Shown here piece after piece: positions 34,563 to 44,768 of a stretch of DNA of 64,000 nt. Origin of the DNA: Macrophomina tecta (taxonomy: Eukaryota; Ascomycota; Dothideomycetes; Botryosphaeriales; Botryosphaeriaceae); the NCBI GenBank assembly GCA_024180945.1, contig JAKSGN010000043.1, positions 186,001 to 250,000 of the forward strand. The letters are read 5' to 3'. Made by a program: the position numbers and the translations under genes. The notes beneath the pieces are model-generated. The model had not been told where the DNA came from. It worked only from the letters and a program-made list of their open reading frames with translations, and ran no database searches. The first letter of the stretch is position 1. Each line of letters opens with the position of its first letter.

Positions 34563-34815
34563 TATTAGAATAAGTAGTGTAATGGCTTAATCAATAATAA
34601 AAGAATTAATTAGAATAAGTAGCATATCTAGTAGAGGAAGGCCGTACGGGCTTCCCTTATACCTATTCTACCTACTAGGGTAAAACAGGTATATAACTTG
34701 CTTACCTACTAAGACAAGTACGCAATGAGTATAAGATATAACTAAATCCAAAATACTACTAAATCAAATATTCTAACAACTTAGCAAAAGCTATATACAC
34801 GTAATTAATCCAACA
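34563..34815 (-). repeat. copia A copy 3, right LTR with adjoining primer-binding site
   Basis: Starts TATTAGAATAAG and ends TTAATCCAACA, 253 bp. CACCCGGGCTCATAAC directly to its left (about 34546-34562) is the unmutated primer-binding site in complement. Confidence 0.9.
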
Positions 34816-34820
34816 TCTAG

Positions 34821-35620
34821 TTTAATAATAAAGCCTAGGAATTTAATCTTCTAGGTATAGAAGGTATATTTTTCTAGTTTAACTAAGAGGCTATATTCGA
34901 GTAGTTTCTAAAGAACCTTAGATATATATTTCTTATATTCTTCTAGGGTTTCTAAGTAAATTAGAATATTATTAAGATAAGCTATATAGAATCTATCTAG
35001 GTATTCCTATAGAATATAGTTAATAAGGGCTTAGAACGTAGTAGAAATGTTAGTAAGTCTAAAAAGTATTACTAAATATTTATATAAGCTATATTAGGTT
35101 TAAAATATAGTTTTCTATTTATATTCTTCTTTAATTTAGATAAGGTAGTATCTATCCTATAGGTCTAGTTTAGTAAAGAACTATACTTCTAAGAGATAAT
35201 TTCTTAGTTTATTAATATAGAGTAGAGGGTAGTAGTTCTTAATAATAATATTATTTAAAGATCTATAATCTATATAGAGATATAACTTATCTCCTAGTTT
35301 TAGTATAAAGAGAATAGATAATCTTACTAAAAACTAGAAGAGTTAGATATATTCTGTCTTTAGTAATAGGTCTAAGTATTCTCTTATTACTTATAATTCT
35401 TTTTTTAATATTAGGTATAATAGCCTAAATCGAGGTTTGGTATCCAGTTTTAGATTAATCTCGTAGTTCTATAGTTAGTATTTTAGTAGCGCGTCTTTAA
35501 TCTTTTTTCTAAAAATCTTCTTAAACTAGTAGTATTTCTTAGAAATACTATTAAGGTACTATTTATATATTTTAGTAGAGTTATCTTTTCTTATAAATAT
35601 TAAATAGTCTAGTTCTTCTC
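34821..35620 (-). pseudogene. gypsy A reverse transcriptase relic
   Basis: The minus strand shows the retroviral-type reverse transcriptase core right of the copia insertion. The YLDD catalytic motif reads YLNN (near 34965), both D codons having become N by G-to-A change, in the context FYIAYLNNILIY. Just before the insertion point a block like KFLGFII (near 34840) marks the motif after the active site. The rest of the domain (finger region) extends to about 35600 with many stops. The copia element entered directly after this domain. Confidence 0.82.
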
Positions 35621-36859
35621 GTCTAGTAGTACTAATCTATCGGGTTTATTTTTAATTTATAGTAGTAGGGCGGTACTATATTATTTTAATTACTTACTTC
35701 TTCTTTTATATTCTTTCTAGCGTAGCTTTCGAGATTAGACTTATATAGGTAATAGATTTAACTATAGTATATAGTTTCTATTCTAATTCTTTTTAATTTT
35801 ATTCTTTAGACTTAAGGATAATTTCTTTATTATTTTAGTTATATTATACTTTTTATTTCTTTTACTAAGGGATACCGAGAATAATATTATACTTAGAAAT
35901 CTTAGTAATGTCTAGATATATATTCTCTCTATAGTCTTTATATTTAAGGATTAGTTTTAGAGTTTTAATAATTATCTTTCTATTTCTAAAGAAACTATAT
36001 AATCTATTAACTATTCTTAGCTAATAGGATTAGTTCTTTTCTTAGGGCTTTAGATTAGCTTTTTTTATAAATTAGTTTAAGATGTAGTTTTCTTATAATA
36101 CTAAGTTAATAAGAATAAGCGCTCGATATCTATTAATCTTTATTATAATAATCTAGTAGTTTCTATATTTTATAAAGTCCCCTTTATTCTCTAGTAGGTA
36201 TTCTATAGTATTTCTGGTTAATACTACTATAGTTCTATAGGGCAGGGGGCTCGCCTACTATAGCCCTAGTTTAGTAGGTATTTCTAGTTTTTTAGATAAT
36301 ATCTACTAATATTCTTAGCTTCTTAGTAAGTTGGGTAGACTTCGATGCTATAGATAGACTAGTAAAGAGTATTATAATTAGGAGTTTTAGATTATTCTTT
36401 AGTAGCCGAGGTAGTTCTTTTATTACTAATCTACCGGTTACTAGTCTACTATTATGAAGGACCCGACTGTGTTAGGTTTTAGTCAGTGCGTAAGACTATT
36501 CGGCTAACCTCCTATTAACTCTTAGTCGATAAAAGATTTAGTAATAATTAGCCTAGTAGCTAATTATACCCTAATAACTCTATATATAAATAGGTCTATA
36601 ATATCTACTTATTTAGATAGTTCTTACTAATATATCTATACTTTCTATAGTAAAAGCAAAGATTCTTTTTACGTTAATATTATTTTTCTTTCGGCGCTAG
36701 CTGGGGGGTTCTTCATTAGTTAGTATTTAGGTCTATAGGGTCCCCTAGTAGTAGACTATTATAGGGTTAGGCGGTATTAGTAGTATTTCTAGAGAATCTT
36801 TTTATCTTCTAGAAGTAATTATATATATATAAGTTAATCTAGATTATAGTACGTACTAT

Positions 36860-37340
36860 TTTCTAATACATAGTAGATAGCTTAGTATAGGCGAATTTAT
36901 TCTTAATATAGTTCTTAAGTTTCTTATAGTAGAGTATATACAAGACCTTATTATCCTATTTAAGGTATAAAGCATATAGTCAAAATTAAATAGTATAGTT
37001 AATAGCTAATTCGATTTATTTTAGATAATAAATTTAATAGGTAGCATCTTAGTAGTAATTCTTATTATTAAATGTAGCATATAGTACCTCGGTAAATTTT
37101 TTAAAACTATTAATAATTTCTTTAGTTTCTTTATATAGCTTAGCGCTATTCTAGTTAATCTAGTATAGTTCGAACTATCTAGTAGTATTATCTCTTAGAT
37201 AGGAGCTAACGAATAATACCTTCTAGGTATTATCTTAAAAAAAAGTTTAATATATATAAAAGTATATTTAAATTTATTATAGAAATTTATCTAGTTACCC
37301 TCTAGTTCTATTAAATATATCCGGGGCCTTAATTTTTAGT
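36860..37340 (-). pseudogene. gypsy A gag relic
   Basis: Read through stops, the minus strand matches the retrotransposon gag capsid pattern: a KAPDIFNRTRG start, a helical segment with KVLFVSSYLRDN, a spacer with EIINSFKKFTEVLYATF, and a helical end LYALYLK. Tryptophans expected in this family are replaced by stops. It builds the particle shell in intact elements; here it is dead. Confidence 0.75.
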
Positions 37341-37560
37341 TTAAAGGCTAGAGGTATAACTAGGTCTATAGATTTAAAATTTAAGGTAGGTTCTTGTATA
37401 ACTTTCTAGTTAGTTATCGGGGTCTATATTAGATAGATAGTTATAGGAGTTAGGTTTTAGATTAGATAAGCTATTTATTTAAATTACTTCTATTAGCTAA
37501 GTTCGAGGTACTATATAGTGGCTTAAAGATTCTAGATAAGCCCGTATAGAGCCTATATAG

Positions 37561-37944
37561 TATTACGATACTAGCTAGAGGAGACGAAGGAAGAACGGCC
37601 CTACTCTCTAGAAAAGATCCTAATTTATTAGAGCAGGAAATCCTTAGTCCGGATTATACCCTAAAGGATAAAAGGTGGATCTATTACCTAGTATACTAAC
37701 TATAGATTACTCGACTTACTAGATTATAGTAAGCTAGCTAGTAATCTACTATAATCTAATTAAATACCCTATATATATAGGCTATACTCGTTTATAGTAG
37801 ATAGGACCCTCGTGGTTAACTTATTAATTAATTCTTACTCTAATATTGCATGCGACCCTTCTTTACCTACCGCCACGGCCCCCTAAAAGCCTACGCTACC
37901 CGATAATATACCCGACCTCCCCTAGAAAGAGTAATAGTGTAACA
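37561..37944 (+). repeat. solo LTR of gypsy A family in reverse, nested in the leader
   Basis: A 384-bp reverse complement of the gypsy A LTR, starting TATTACGATACTAGC and ending GTAATAGTGTAACA. Its flanks TATAG (37556-37560) and CGTAG (37945-37949) match as a 5-bp target duplication if RIP changed C and G in one of them. So a second gypsy A element entered the leader of the first and was later reduced to one LTR. Moderately RIP mutated. Confidence 0.75.
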
Positions 37945-38102
37945 CGTAGGGTTTTAAGATTAAGATTAGGGTAGGAATTATTTCTTAGTTATAGGCATAT
38001 CTTTTCCTTAGGAATTATACTAGGGTAGAAAATTCTTATTATTTATAGTTAGTATTCTTTACTAGGTAATTACCTCTAGTACCTATAGGGTAATAGTTAA
38101 AG

Positions 38103-38485
38103 TATTATACTATTACTCTTTCTAGGGGAGGTTAGGTATATTATTAGATAGCGTAGGCTTTTAGGGGGCCATAGCAGTAGATAGAAAAAGATTACACGCA
38201 ATATTAGAGTAAGAATTAATTAATAAGTTAACTATAAGAGTTCTATCTACTATAAACGAGTATAGCCTATATATATAAAGTATTTAGTTAGATTATAGTA
38301 GATTACTAGCTAGCTTACTATAATTTAGTAAGTTAAGTAATTATAGTTAATATACTAGGTAATAAATCTATCTTCTACTCTTTAGGGTGTAATCTAGACT
38401 AAGGATTTTCTACTCCGAGGAGTTAAGGCCTTTTTTAGAGAGTAGAACTATTCTTTCTTCGTCCCCTCTAGCTAGTGTTATAATA
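38103..38485 (-). repeat. gypsy A right LTR (5' LTR in sense), RIP mutated
   Basis: 383 bp, starting TATTATACTATTACTC and ending GTGTTATAATA, aligned end to end with the left LTR. The primer-binding site to its left (sense CTTTAACTATTACCC) has no tRNA match I can assign. Confidence 0.88.
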
Positions 38486-39560
38486 AGTTACCTTTACTAA
38501 AATAAAAGCTAAAGCTATCTAAAGAGTAAGCTTTAGTTAAGTAGATTCTAGGCCTAGATTAATAAGGATTTCCTCTCTAGATAATCGATGTGCGAAGAAT
38601 AGTAAACTCTTTACTTATTATATATAGCTATAATTTCTTACCTTAACTAGTTAGTAAGAACTAGGTATCTTACTTTATTAATAACTAGCCTAAGCTTAAA
38701 ACGAAATAGAATTAAAAGTTCTATTTATAACGTGTAAAATATAAGAATCCAGACGTGATTAATACGTAGTTTAAGTATATTTAAGAAATGTATTAGTTAT
38801 ATAGTATTCTTAATAATAATATTTACAACTTTAATAAGATAGGATTTATAATAGGTATAGTTATAATATCTAAAGTAGTTATAAGCTCTAATATAATCAG
38901 CTAAGTAATCGTCGTATAGCTAGAAAACCGAGAGTAAATAATAATAATTAAGGGTATTAATACCTTTAGCTAAGCGATTCCGCTATTCGTTATTCTTGCA
39001 GAAAAGATATACCAGTTAAACTAGTATTAAGAACTACTAGCTAATTAGGTAATTACTATAAGCGATAATAGCTAGATAATAGATTAACTAGGTCTTAAAT
39101 AGATTAAGTATTTTAATACATATATAAAATCTTATACTAAGGAGACCTACTATTTGCTTATTCTTAATAGCTATAGCAGCTATGCAATATCCGAATTTAA
39201 CTAATACTATATAGTAAATAATATTATTATACTCTATATATCTACGTATATATTATATCTTCTCTAGCTACTTAATGTTAGCTACTTTTCCCCTTTTAAG
39301 CGCTCGTATGGTTAGAAGATATAGAAAAGCATCTGCTAGAAAATCCACTATATTAATAAAAATAATTTTCTTACGATATACTTAAGAGTGCACCTATTAG
39401 TTTTTATAGATTAAAATATTAGAAGTAGATTCTAAGCTATAGAGCTTATACTATATAACCTATAATATATCTTATTGTTACTTACTATTACTAAGATACC
39501 CTCTCTACTAGAAACAGCGAACGGATAAGTACCTTAATAGACGTTAGAAATACCTTATAC
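38486..39560 (+). pseudogene. pogo-2 DDE_1 transposase relic
   Basis: Read through RIP stops, the plus strand shows a CENP-B-like segment, then the DDE_1 catalytic domain in order: a first block around YNFNKIGFIIG (near 38820), a block like AEKIYQLN (about 39000) with SDNS (about 39065), then LLILNSYSSYAISEFN near 39155 and SPFKRSYG near 39295. In Fot1-like enzymes the first D lies in NFDETGF and the second in LLILDGHESH; here both D positions read N, as expected from G-to-A change. Not functional. The N-terminal part lies left of the inserted gypsy element, which entered near the start of the gene. Confidence 0.8.
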
Positions 39561-40067
39561 TTTAGCTTAGCTAGAGTAATAGACTCGGCTTATATAGGAG
39601 CTTATCTAGCGCTAATCCCAAAGCCTAATAAATTAAGTATTTAGTTAACTTATTAAGGGATATTAGATAGCGATATATTTAGCTATAATACTTATAAAGA
39701 AGAATTCAGAGCTTTATACAGCTAATTAACGGCGAAAACAAAAGTAGCAATACCGCCGAAGATATATCGCACAGGGAGGCGCTTTATAGGCTTAGTAGGG
39801 GTAGTTCTTAGTTTAAAGGATAGAAAATAGGGAAGAAGAGGCTGATTAACGGGAGGCGATAGCTGTACGACAACGTGCACCGCCGACGTGCAGTAATTGT
39901 CATTTACAAGGCCACACGATTCGGCGCTGTCCTGAGATTCAAAGAGCGGTTAGATAGGGGTATTAATTAAATTCAAGGCGTTGTGGTGGAACATTTGTGC
40001 GAAGACGCGTCCTGGGTCTGGTGGGTGCGCAGCTCACTGGGGTGCGCAGCTCACTGGTGAAACACGT

Positions 40068-40619
40068 TATCGTCATTGCTTATTTGCTTATTCTCACCAA
40101 ACACGGCTCTTACAGTCCCTGTATTATCCCCTGCATAATAAGCAATTATGCGCCTCACATTCGTTACAAAACTACACTGCCTTATTGAATGGACACGTTG
40201 CTATTCAGCAATATGGGTATTTAGTTAGCATTAACTGCACCATTCAATCAAGCAGCGGCACCTTCACTACAGATAACCGTTCACCACATTCCAACACTAT
40301 TCTACAGAGCCTTTTAACAGAAGCTAAATCACTCTTGTTCCTGGCAGGACAGGTGGAACTTCCATGGCCTTCCGAAGGAGAAGTCAGCCCTGCGCGCCCC
40401 GATGTGGGGGAATGGGGTGGGGGAAAGCACTGCGCGCCTCGGTAACCGATACATTATCATCATCCTATCGGTTGCCGGTTGTCTTTCCCATCAGCTTCCC
40501 AAAATGGCACAAACTACGAAGCTTAAAGCATTTCCGCACATCCTTCAGCTTAGTTTCACAACACACACGCTCTCTCGCAGCCTTTTTAGTATCTTGATTG
40601 GTCTGAACCCCGCCTCACA
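40068..40619. promoter_or_regulatory. upstream region of the transferase gene
   Basis: Normal-composition DNA between the pogo-2 end and the GST start. It must hold the promoter, but no TATA box is evident; a GATTGG (CCAAT complement) lies at about 40597. Start context CACAATGCC is good for fungi. Overlapping frames here have no recognisable domain. Confidence 0.4.
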
Positions 40620-41477
40620 ATGCCAATTGACGTCACATCCTCCCGTTCTCTCGCCGAGGATGTTCCAGATATCCCGACCCTCCTCTTGGTTGACGGGAGA
40701 TACCAAAACTGGATCAAGCCCGTCATCTATCTTGAGTACCTCCAGATACCTTGGCAGTATGCCGTTCTCGACAAGGTTGCCGCCGCCGCCGAATGGTTCC
40801 GCAAGATCCACCCGCTGCTGTACGTCCCGGCGCTGATCGACAACGTCGATGACGAGCGCTTGGTCTTGTGGGACAGCTCGGCGATCCTGTCGTACCTCGG
40901 CGAGAGGTACGATAAGCAAAAGCAGCTGGTGGGAAGGACGATGCGGGAGAATGCCGAGATCTCGAGCTGGCTGACTTTTGAGACTGCATCGATCGGGTAT
41001 GAGAGTTTATGAATCAAGTGATATGCATGTTCCAGAAGGCTGATCAAGTGCTCTTAACACTTCTCAGACCATCAGCCAAGTACTGGGTCTGGTACGACAT
41101 GCGGACGGGAGATGACGTTAACAAAAAGGCCCAAGACAAGTAGGTGTTTTTCGTTTTTCCCTCACGCACACCCCGTCATTTCACACTTCCATTGCTAATA
41201 TTTACCTAGAATGATGGTGGACCTCCAGAAGCAGTACGGTATTCTGAACCAGAGGCTGTTGGAACCAGGCCAGAAATGGATCGCGTTGAAGGACAGACCA
41301 ACCATTGCAGACATTGCAATCCTACCTTTCACGGATTGGAATACTTTCGGCAGGATGCAGGTTGACATAGAGACTTGGCCAGCACTTGCTGACTGGTACA
41401 GGAGGATGATGGCGCTTCCCTACGTCAAGAAGGCTTACGAAGAGAGGGAATCGAGGAAGGAGAAGCCTATTGTATGA
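40620..41477 (+). CDS. glutathione S-transferase, three exons
   Basis: Soluble enzyme that joins glutathione to electrophilic substrates. The exons 40620-40996, 41068-41139 and 41210-41477 give 238 residues, the usual length. Intron 1 (40997-41067) is GTATGA...CTCAG with a CTTAAC branch site; intron 2 (41140-41209) is GTAGGT...CCTAG with GCTAAT. The thioredoxin-fold half (residues about 18-100) has NWIKPVIYLEYLQIPW, a VPAL cis-proline position, and the glutathione-binding block WDSSAILSYLGERY. The second exon adds PSAKYWVWYDM. The helical half ends with DRPTIADIAILPF, the conserved D of the family. It resembles fungal Ure2-like transferases. It is intact and RIP free, between pogo-2 and a MULE. 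Substrate unknown; such enzymes also occur in secondary-metabolite clusters. Confidence 0.93.
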
Positions 41478-41869
41478 AACAAGCTCATTAACGTACTCCA
41501 CAAGCGAGATGAACACACAAGCGAGTTGAACACTATCCGCCACTATAACGTGTTCCACCACTCATCCGGCCACACCAGTCATCCGGTGTTGAACAGTGAG
41601 GAATTTAGGTTCACTGCTGCCTCATTGAATAGTGTTGAAGCGACAGTATATATACATGATAGTGGGGAGGGTACATGAGGTGATGATGGTGTCTTGGTGG
41701 TGTGATGCTAAAAGTATAAAACTGGTGACTGAAAAGATACGAATGACGGCAATCCGTAACGGCAATGGTGGTGATGGTTGACATCCGGCCACCCCAAAAA
41801 CCACCAAAAATCACAAACCGTACCTTAATATCCCAACAACGGCTGGGTAATAAATTCCTAAATTTTAAT
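41478..41869. other. 3' flank of the transferase gene
   Basis: Normal DNA with small repeats (CATCCGGCCAC twice, GGTGGT runs) and a possible 11-base inverted pair TTGAACACTAT/ATAGTGTTGAA about 100 bases apart (41523-41640). No gene seen. Ends at the 9-bp target duplication of the MULE. Confidence 0.4.
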
Positions 41870-44751
41870 GGCTGATGAGATTTGTCCCCCCGTTTTTGAG
41901 ATTTGTCCCCCCTTTGAGATTTGTCCCCCGCGCTAGTGCTAGTGGAAATTAATCGCTTAATTCAGCTTAGCGCATAATCTATCAGTACGCGACTTGCGCG
42001 CGACCAGCGCGTGTCCGCAGCGAGTAGATACAATCATAGAAGAACTTTAGTGCTAAGTTTAATCTTTACCTTATAGATCCCAATATAAAAGATATCGCGC
42101 CTCCTCTAGATCTTCTTTACGACTTCTATAAAGAGGCGTATAATATTCTTAAGATGTATAGTATATAGTATAGCTACAGCTTTATACTTAAGTGGAGTAA
42201 ACCTCACAATTCCGATATTAAAATGCGATATTACTATTAATACAATCGATTTAGAAACTATTAGTTAAGCGTAAAGACCCTAAGTATAAGCACCCACTTA
42301 ATAGGGTGCCCTTTTAAGCTTATTATCTTTAAGGTTAAGTATAGCGACTAGTGAAAGCTAGAGGTCTAGGATAAACATCACAACCACCCTCAATTAATTA
42401 ACCCTAGCGCACATAATGTCTATCACAGGCGTACACCGGCATAGAAAAAAATAATTAAATTAATAATATATACTAGGGCACGGCCGATGCAGTTACTAGC
42501 TGCAATTTAAAAGAAAGATTAGAATATACTAGTCTCTACTACTAATATTTGCAGTAAGAGAAAAGCGATTAGAGAGAAATACTTAAATAGAAAAAGTTCT
42601 ATTAAGACATTACTAGACGACTTATCTATAGCAGACTAGGTCTTCGCTATTAAGAAGAATACTAATAATTATATATAGAGTCTCTTCTTTATCTACTAGA
42701 AGTAGATTAAGTTGCTACTTATAAATTCTAATATACTACTAATAGATTGCACATACTAAACTAATAAATATAAACTTTTATTATTATATATACTTGGCTA
42801 TACTAATTTATAGACCTTCTTTTTTGTAGGCTTCTACTTTCTTAGCAATAAAACATAAGTAGACTATTATTAGGTAATCGTAAACTTTCTTGTTAAGACA
42901 GGGATATTATAATTACGCATATTTATTAGCGATTAGAAGGATATATTAAAATAGATAGCTTATATGCTACTTCTAGAAGTTTTATAACTTCTATACATCT
43001 AGTATATTAATAAGAATATATAGATAAAGGCTTAACTAGCCTAGCGAGATACTAATAGTATAATAAAAGTAAAGAAGTAGAAGATTGCTAAAAAGAGAGC
43101 TAAATTTATAAAGTATTAGACTTAGGTATACCCTGTATTAATAGTCTAAGATACTTTAATAAAAGCTATCTATTAAAGCCTCTTATAAGTCTTTTATATA
43201 ACTAACTAGAGTAGCTTATCTACATAAAGAGACTACTAGAGTTCTAACTAAAATAGAATAAACTACTTAAAGACTATAATAACTAATAGAAACTCTATAG
43301 ATACCTATACGAAAATTAATATAATATATATACTAAGTAGTTAGCTGCTTAGACATCTTATTATTAATACTATAATATAATTATAAGTTCGCCTGTTAAA
43401 AGGAATATATAAGGTCTTAAAAAACTATCTTATAACCTTAAGTAGCGACTTACTACATATTATTAGAAGAATTAAGTAAATAGTTAAAAGTTAATATAAT
43501 AAGTATAGAAAGAAGATTACTTTCTTAAAATATAGTATTAAGTTTAGATATAAACTAGAGTTAATACTATTTCTACCTCTCAGTATTTATAACATCCTTA
43601 TACCACTAGTAATTAAGTATATTAGGCAATAGAATCTACTTTGCTAGAAGAAATAGAGATAATATTATAGTAGATATTCTTATTCTAGCCTCTTTAAGAA
43701 AACGAATAGCCTTCTATATTATTATATACTATAGAATATAATAAGGTCTAGATTAATATTATGACTAAATTACCTCTATAATAATTATTAGCACTATTAA
43801 TATAAGTAAGAATAGTTAATACACCTATCTCCGAGGCTGTATTAGCCTATTCTAGAGCCGTTCCTAGCTTAAACAAGGGGTGCGCTAAAGAGAAATAAAG
43901 CATCGACTTACTAAGATCTATTAGCTTTTAAGTAATATATACTATTTTCTATTTCTCTATTCTAATCTCTCTATTAACCTTAGAGTTAAATACTTACTAA
44001 AGTCTTACGATAAGTAAATATCTCTATTACTATATTAATTTCTATCTCTATACTAGCCGTGAAATCTATAACTACTTCTATATCTATATTAGTTTCTATA
44101 CCCGCTTCTATACCTTCTCTTAACCCCTCTTATTTATCTTTACTAGTGGCTATCTTAGTATCTATTACTATAGCTCTATCTTAATAGCCTATTTAATAAC
44201 CTTCGACATTAGAAGAGTTCTTAGTTAATATTAAGCATCGATAATTTTAATCTATCTTATATGACTATAGTAATATAATATTAACAGCTAACTTTTTGAC
44301 CGAGATAGAATAAAAAAATAACCTCGTAGAATTAGTTAAAGCATAGAATATAGCTTTTACTAGATAAGGACTATTTACTTCCTATACTCTAACTATAGTA
44401 TAGAATTATTACTTTAGAGATATAGAAGCTTTCTATGCTGAGAGATTTACGTAAGTTAATACTAAGAATTCTCTTATTAAGTCTTAGAATATACCTAGAC
44501 AACGTTCTAAGCGTACTATAGTAGTAATAGCTTTAGAGGCTTAGAAAGGACTTAGCCTACATAAGAAATAATAGTATTAATAGAGGTTTAAAGATATAGA
44601 GTAACTAATATAAGCTATATAAGATATCCGAATATCCTTATACCTAATATACTATAATTTATTTCTACGCTAGTAGATATATAGTTAGTAGGGAGAATAA
44701 ATCTTAAAGAGAGAATAAATCTTAAAAATGGGGGGATAAATCTTATTAGCT
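41870..44751 (+). mobile_element. Mutator-like (MULE) DNA transposon, TSD AATTTTAAT
   Basis: A 2882-bp element with a perfect 9-bp target duplication AATTTTAAT (41861-41869 and 44752-44760), the length typical of Mutator elements. The inverted end starts GGCTGATGAGATTTGTCCCC; the right end is its RIP form (complement AGCTAATAAGATTTATCCCC). The motif GAGATTTGTCCCCC occurs three times at the left end (41877-41930) and, mutated, three times at the right. The first about 160 bases are clean; the rest is RIP ruined. Confidence 0.88.
42050..44650 (+). pseudogene. MULE transposase relic
   Basis: On the plus strand, read through stops, an N-terminal FAR1-like zinc-finger region (about 42080-42360, ending near GCPFKLIIFKVKYSD) is followed by HHNHPPSINPSAHNV and further on by the MULE catalytic block: LLIDCTY near 42740 (first D), then LLLLYILGYTNL. 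The later parts of the gene are progressively harder to read. Many W, Q and D codons are lost. The order fits fungal Hop-like Mutator enzymes. Not functional. Confidence 0.78.
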
Positions 44752-44768
44752 AATTTTAATATATTATA

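Larger units (their letters stand above)
28972..34815 (-). mobile_element. Ty1/copia retrotransposon, family A copy 3, fully RIP mutated
   Basis: A complete insertion of 5844 bp with two 253-bp LTRs and target duplication TCTAG (28967-28971 and 34816-34820), inside the pol gene of gypsy A. All protein blocks of copy 4 align with C-to-T/G-to-A differences: gag (about 34150-33350), integrase (about 32700-32190), reverse transcriptase (about 31000-30500, the FIDD block near 30530), RNase H (about 29980-29600). No open frame of useful length remains, showing a strong RIP load after insertion. It shows a tryptophan codon where copies 1 and 4 share a stop. Confidence 0.92.
25466..38485 (-). mobile_element. 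Ty3/gypsy retrotransposon A with nested insertions
   Basis: LTRs at 25466-25849 and 38103-38485 in direct orientation; target duplication AGTTA (25461-25465 and 38486-38490). The minus-strand order is gag, reverse transcriptase, integrase, polypurine tract. It carries copia A copy 3 (28972-34815) and a reversed copy of its own LTR (37561-37944). Without these the element is about 6.8 kb. The interior is heavily RIP mutated, but the left LTR is almost clean, while the right LTR is strongly mutated. The element interrupts pogo-2. Confidence 0.9.
25228..40067 (+). mobile_element. pogo/Fot1-type transposon (pogo-2) split by gypsy A
   Basis: The terminal inverted repeats ACGTGTTTCACCAGTGAGCT (25228) and its complement (ending 40067) are each flanked by TA (25226-25227 and 40068-40069). 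Subterminal GAGCTGCGCACCCC copies are shared with pogo-1. Removing gypsy A (25466-38485 plus one AGTTA) leaves an element of about 1.8 kb, the usual size. About 238 bases at the left end and about 230 at the right end are hardly mutated, while the inner part is full of RIP stops. Both ends border normal DNA (LINE region and transferase gene). Confidence 0.88.

Noticed and set aside
37561..38485. Inverted repeat pair as ends of a DNA transposon
   Set aside because: Both arms are copies of the gypsy A LTR; the outer one pairs with 25466-25849 through target duplication AGTTA, and the inner one has its own likely duplication.
40545..40989. Minus-strand frames over the transferase gene
   Set aside because: Antisense to an intact, spliced glutathione S-transferase with conserved residues.
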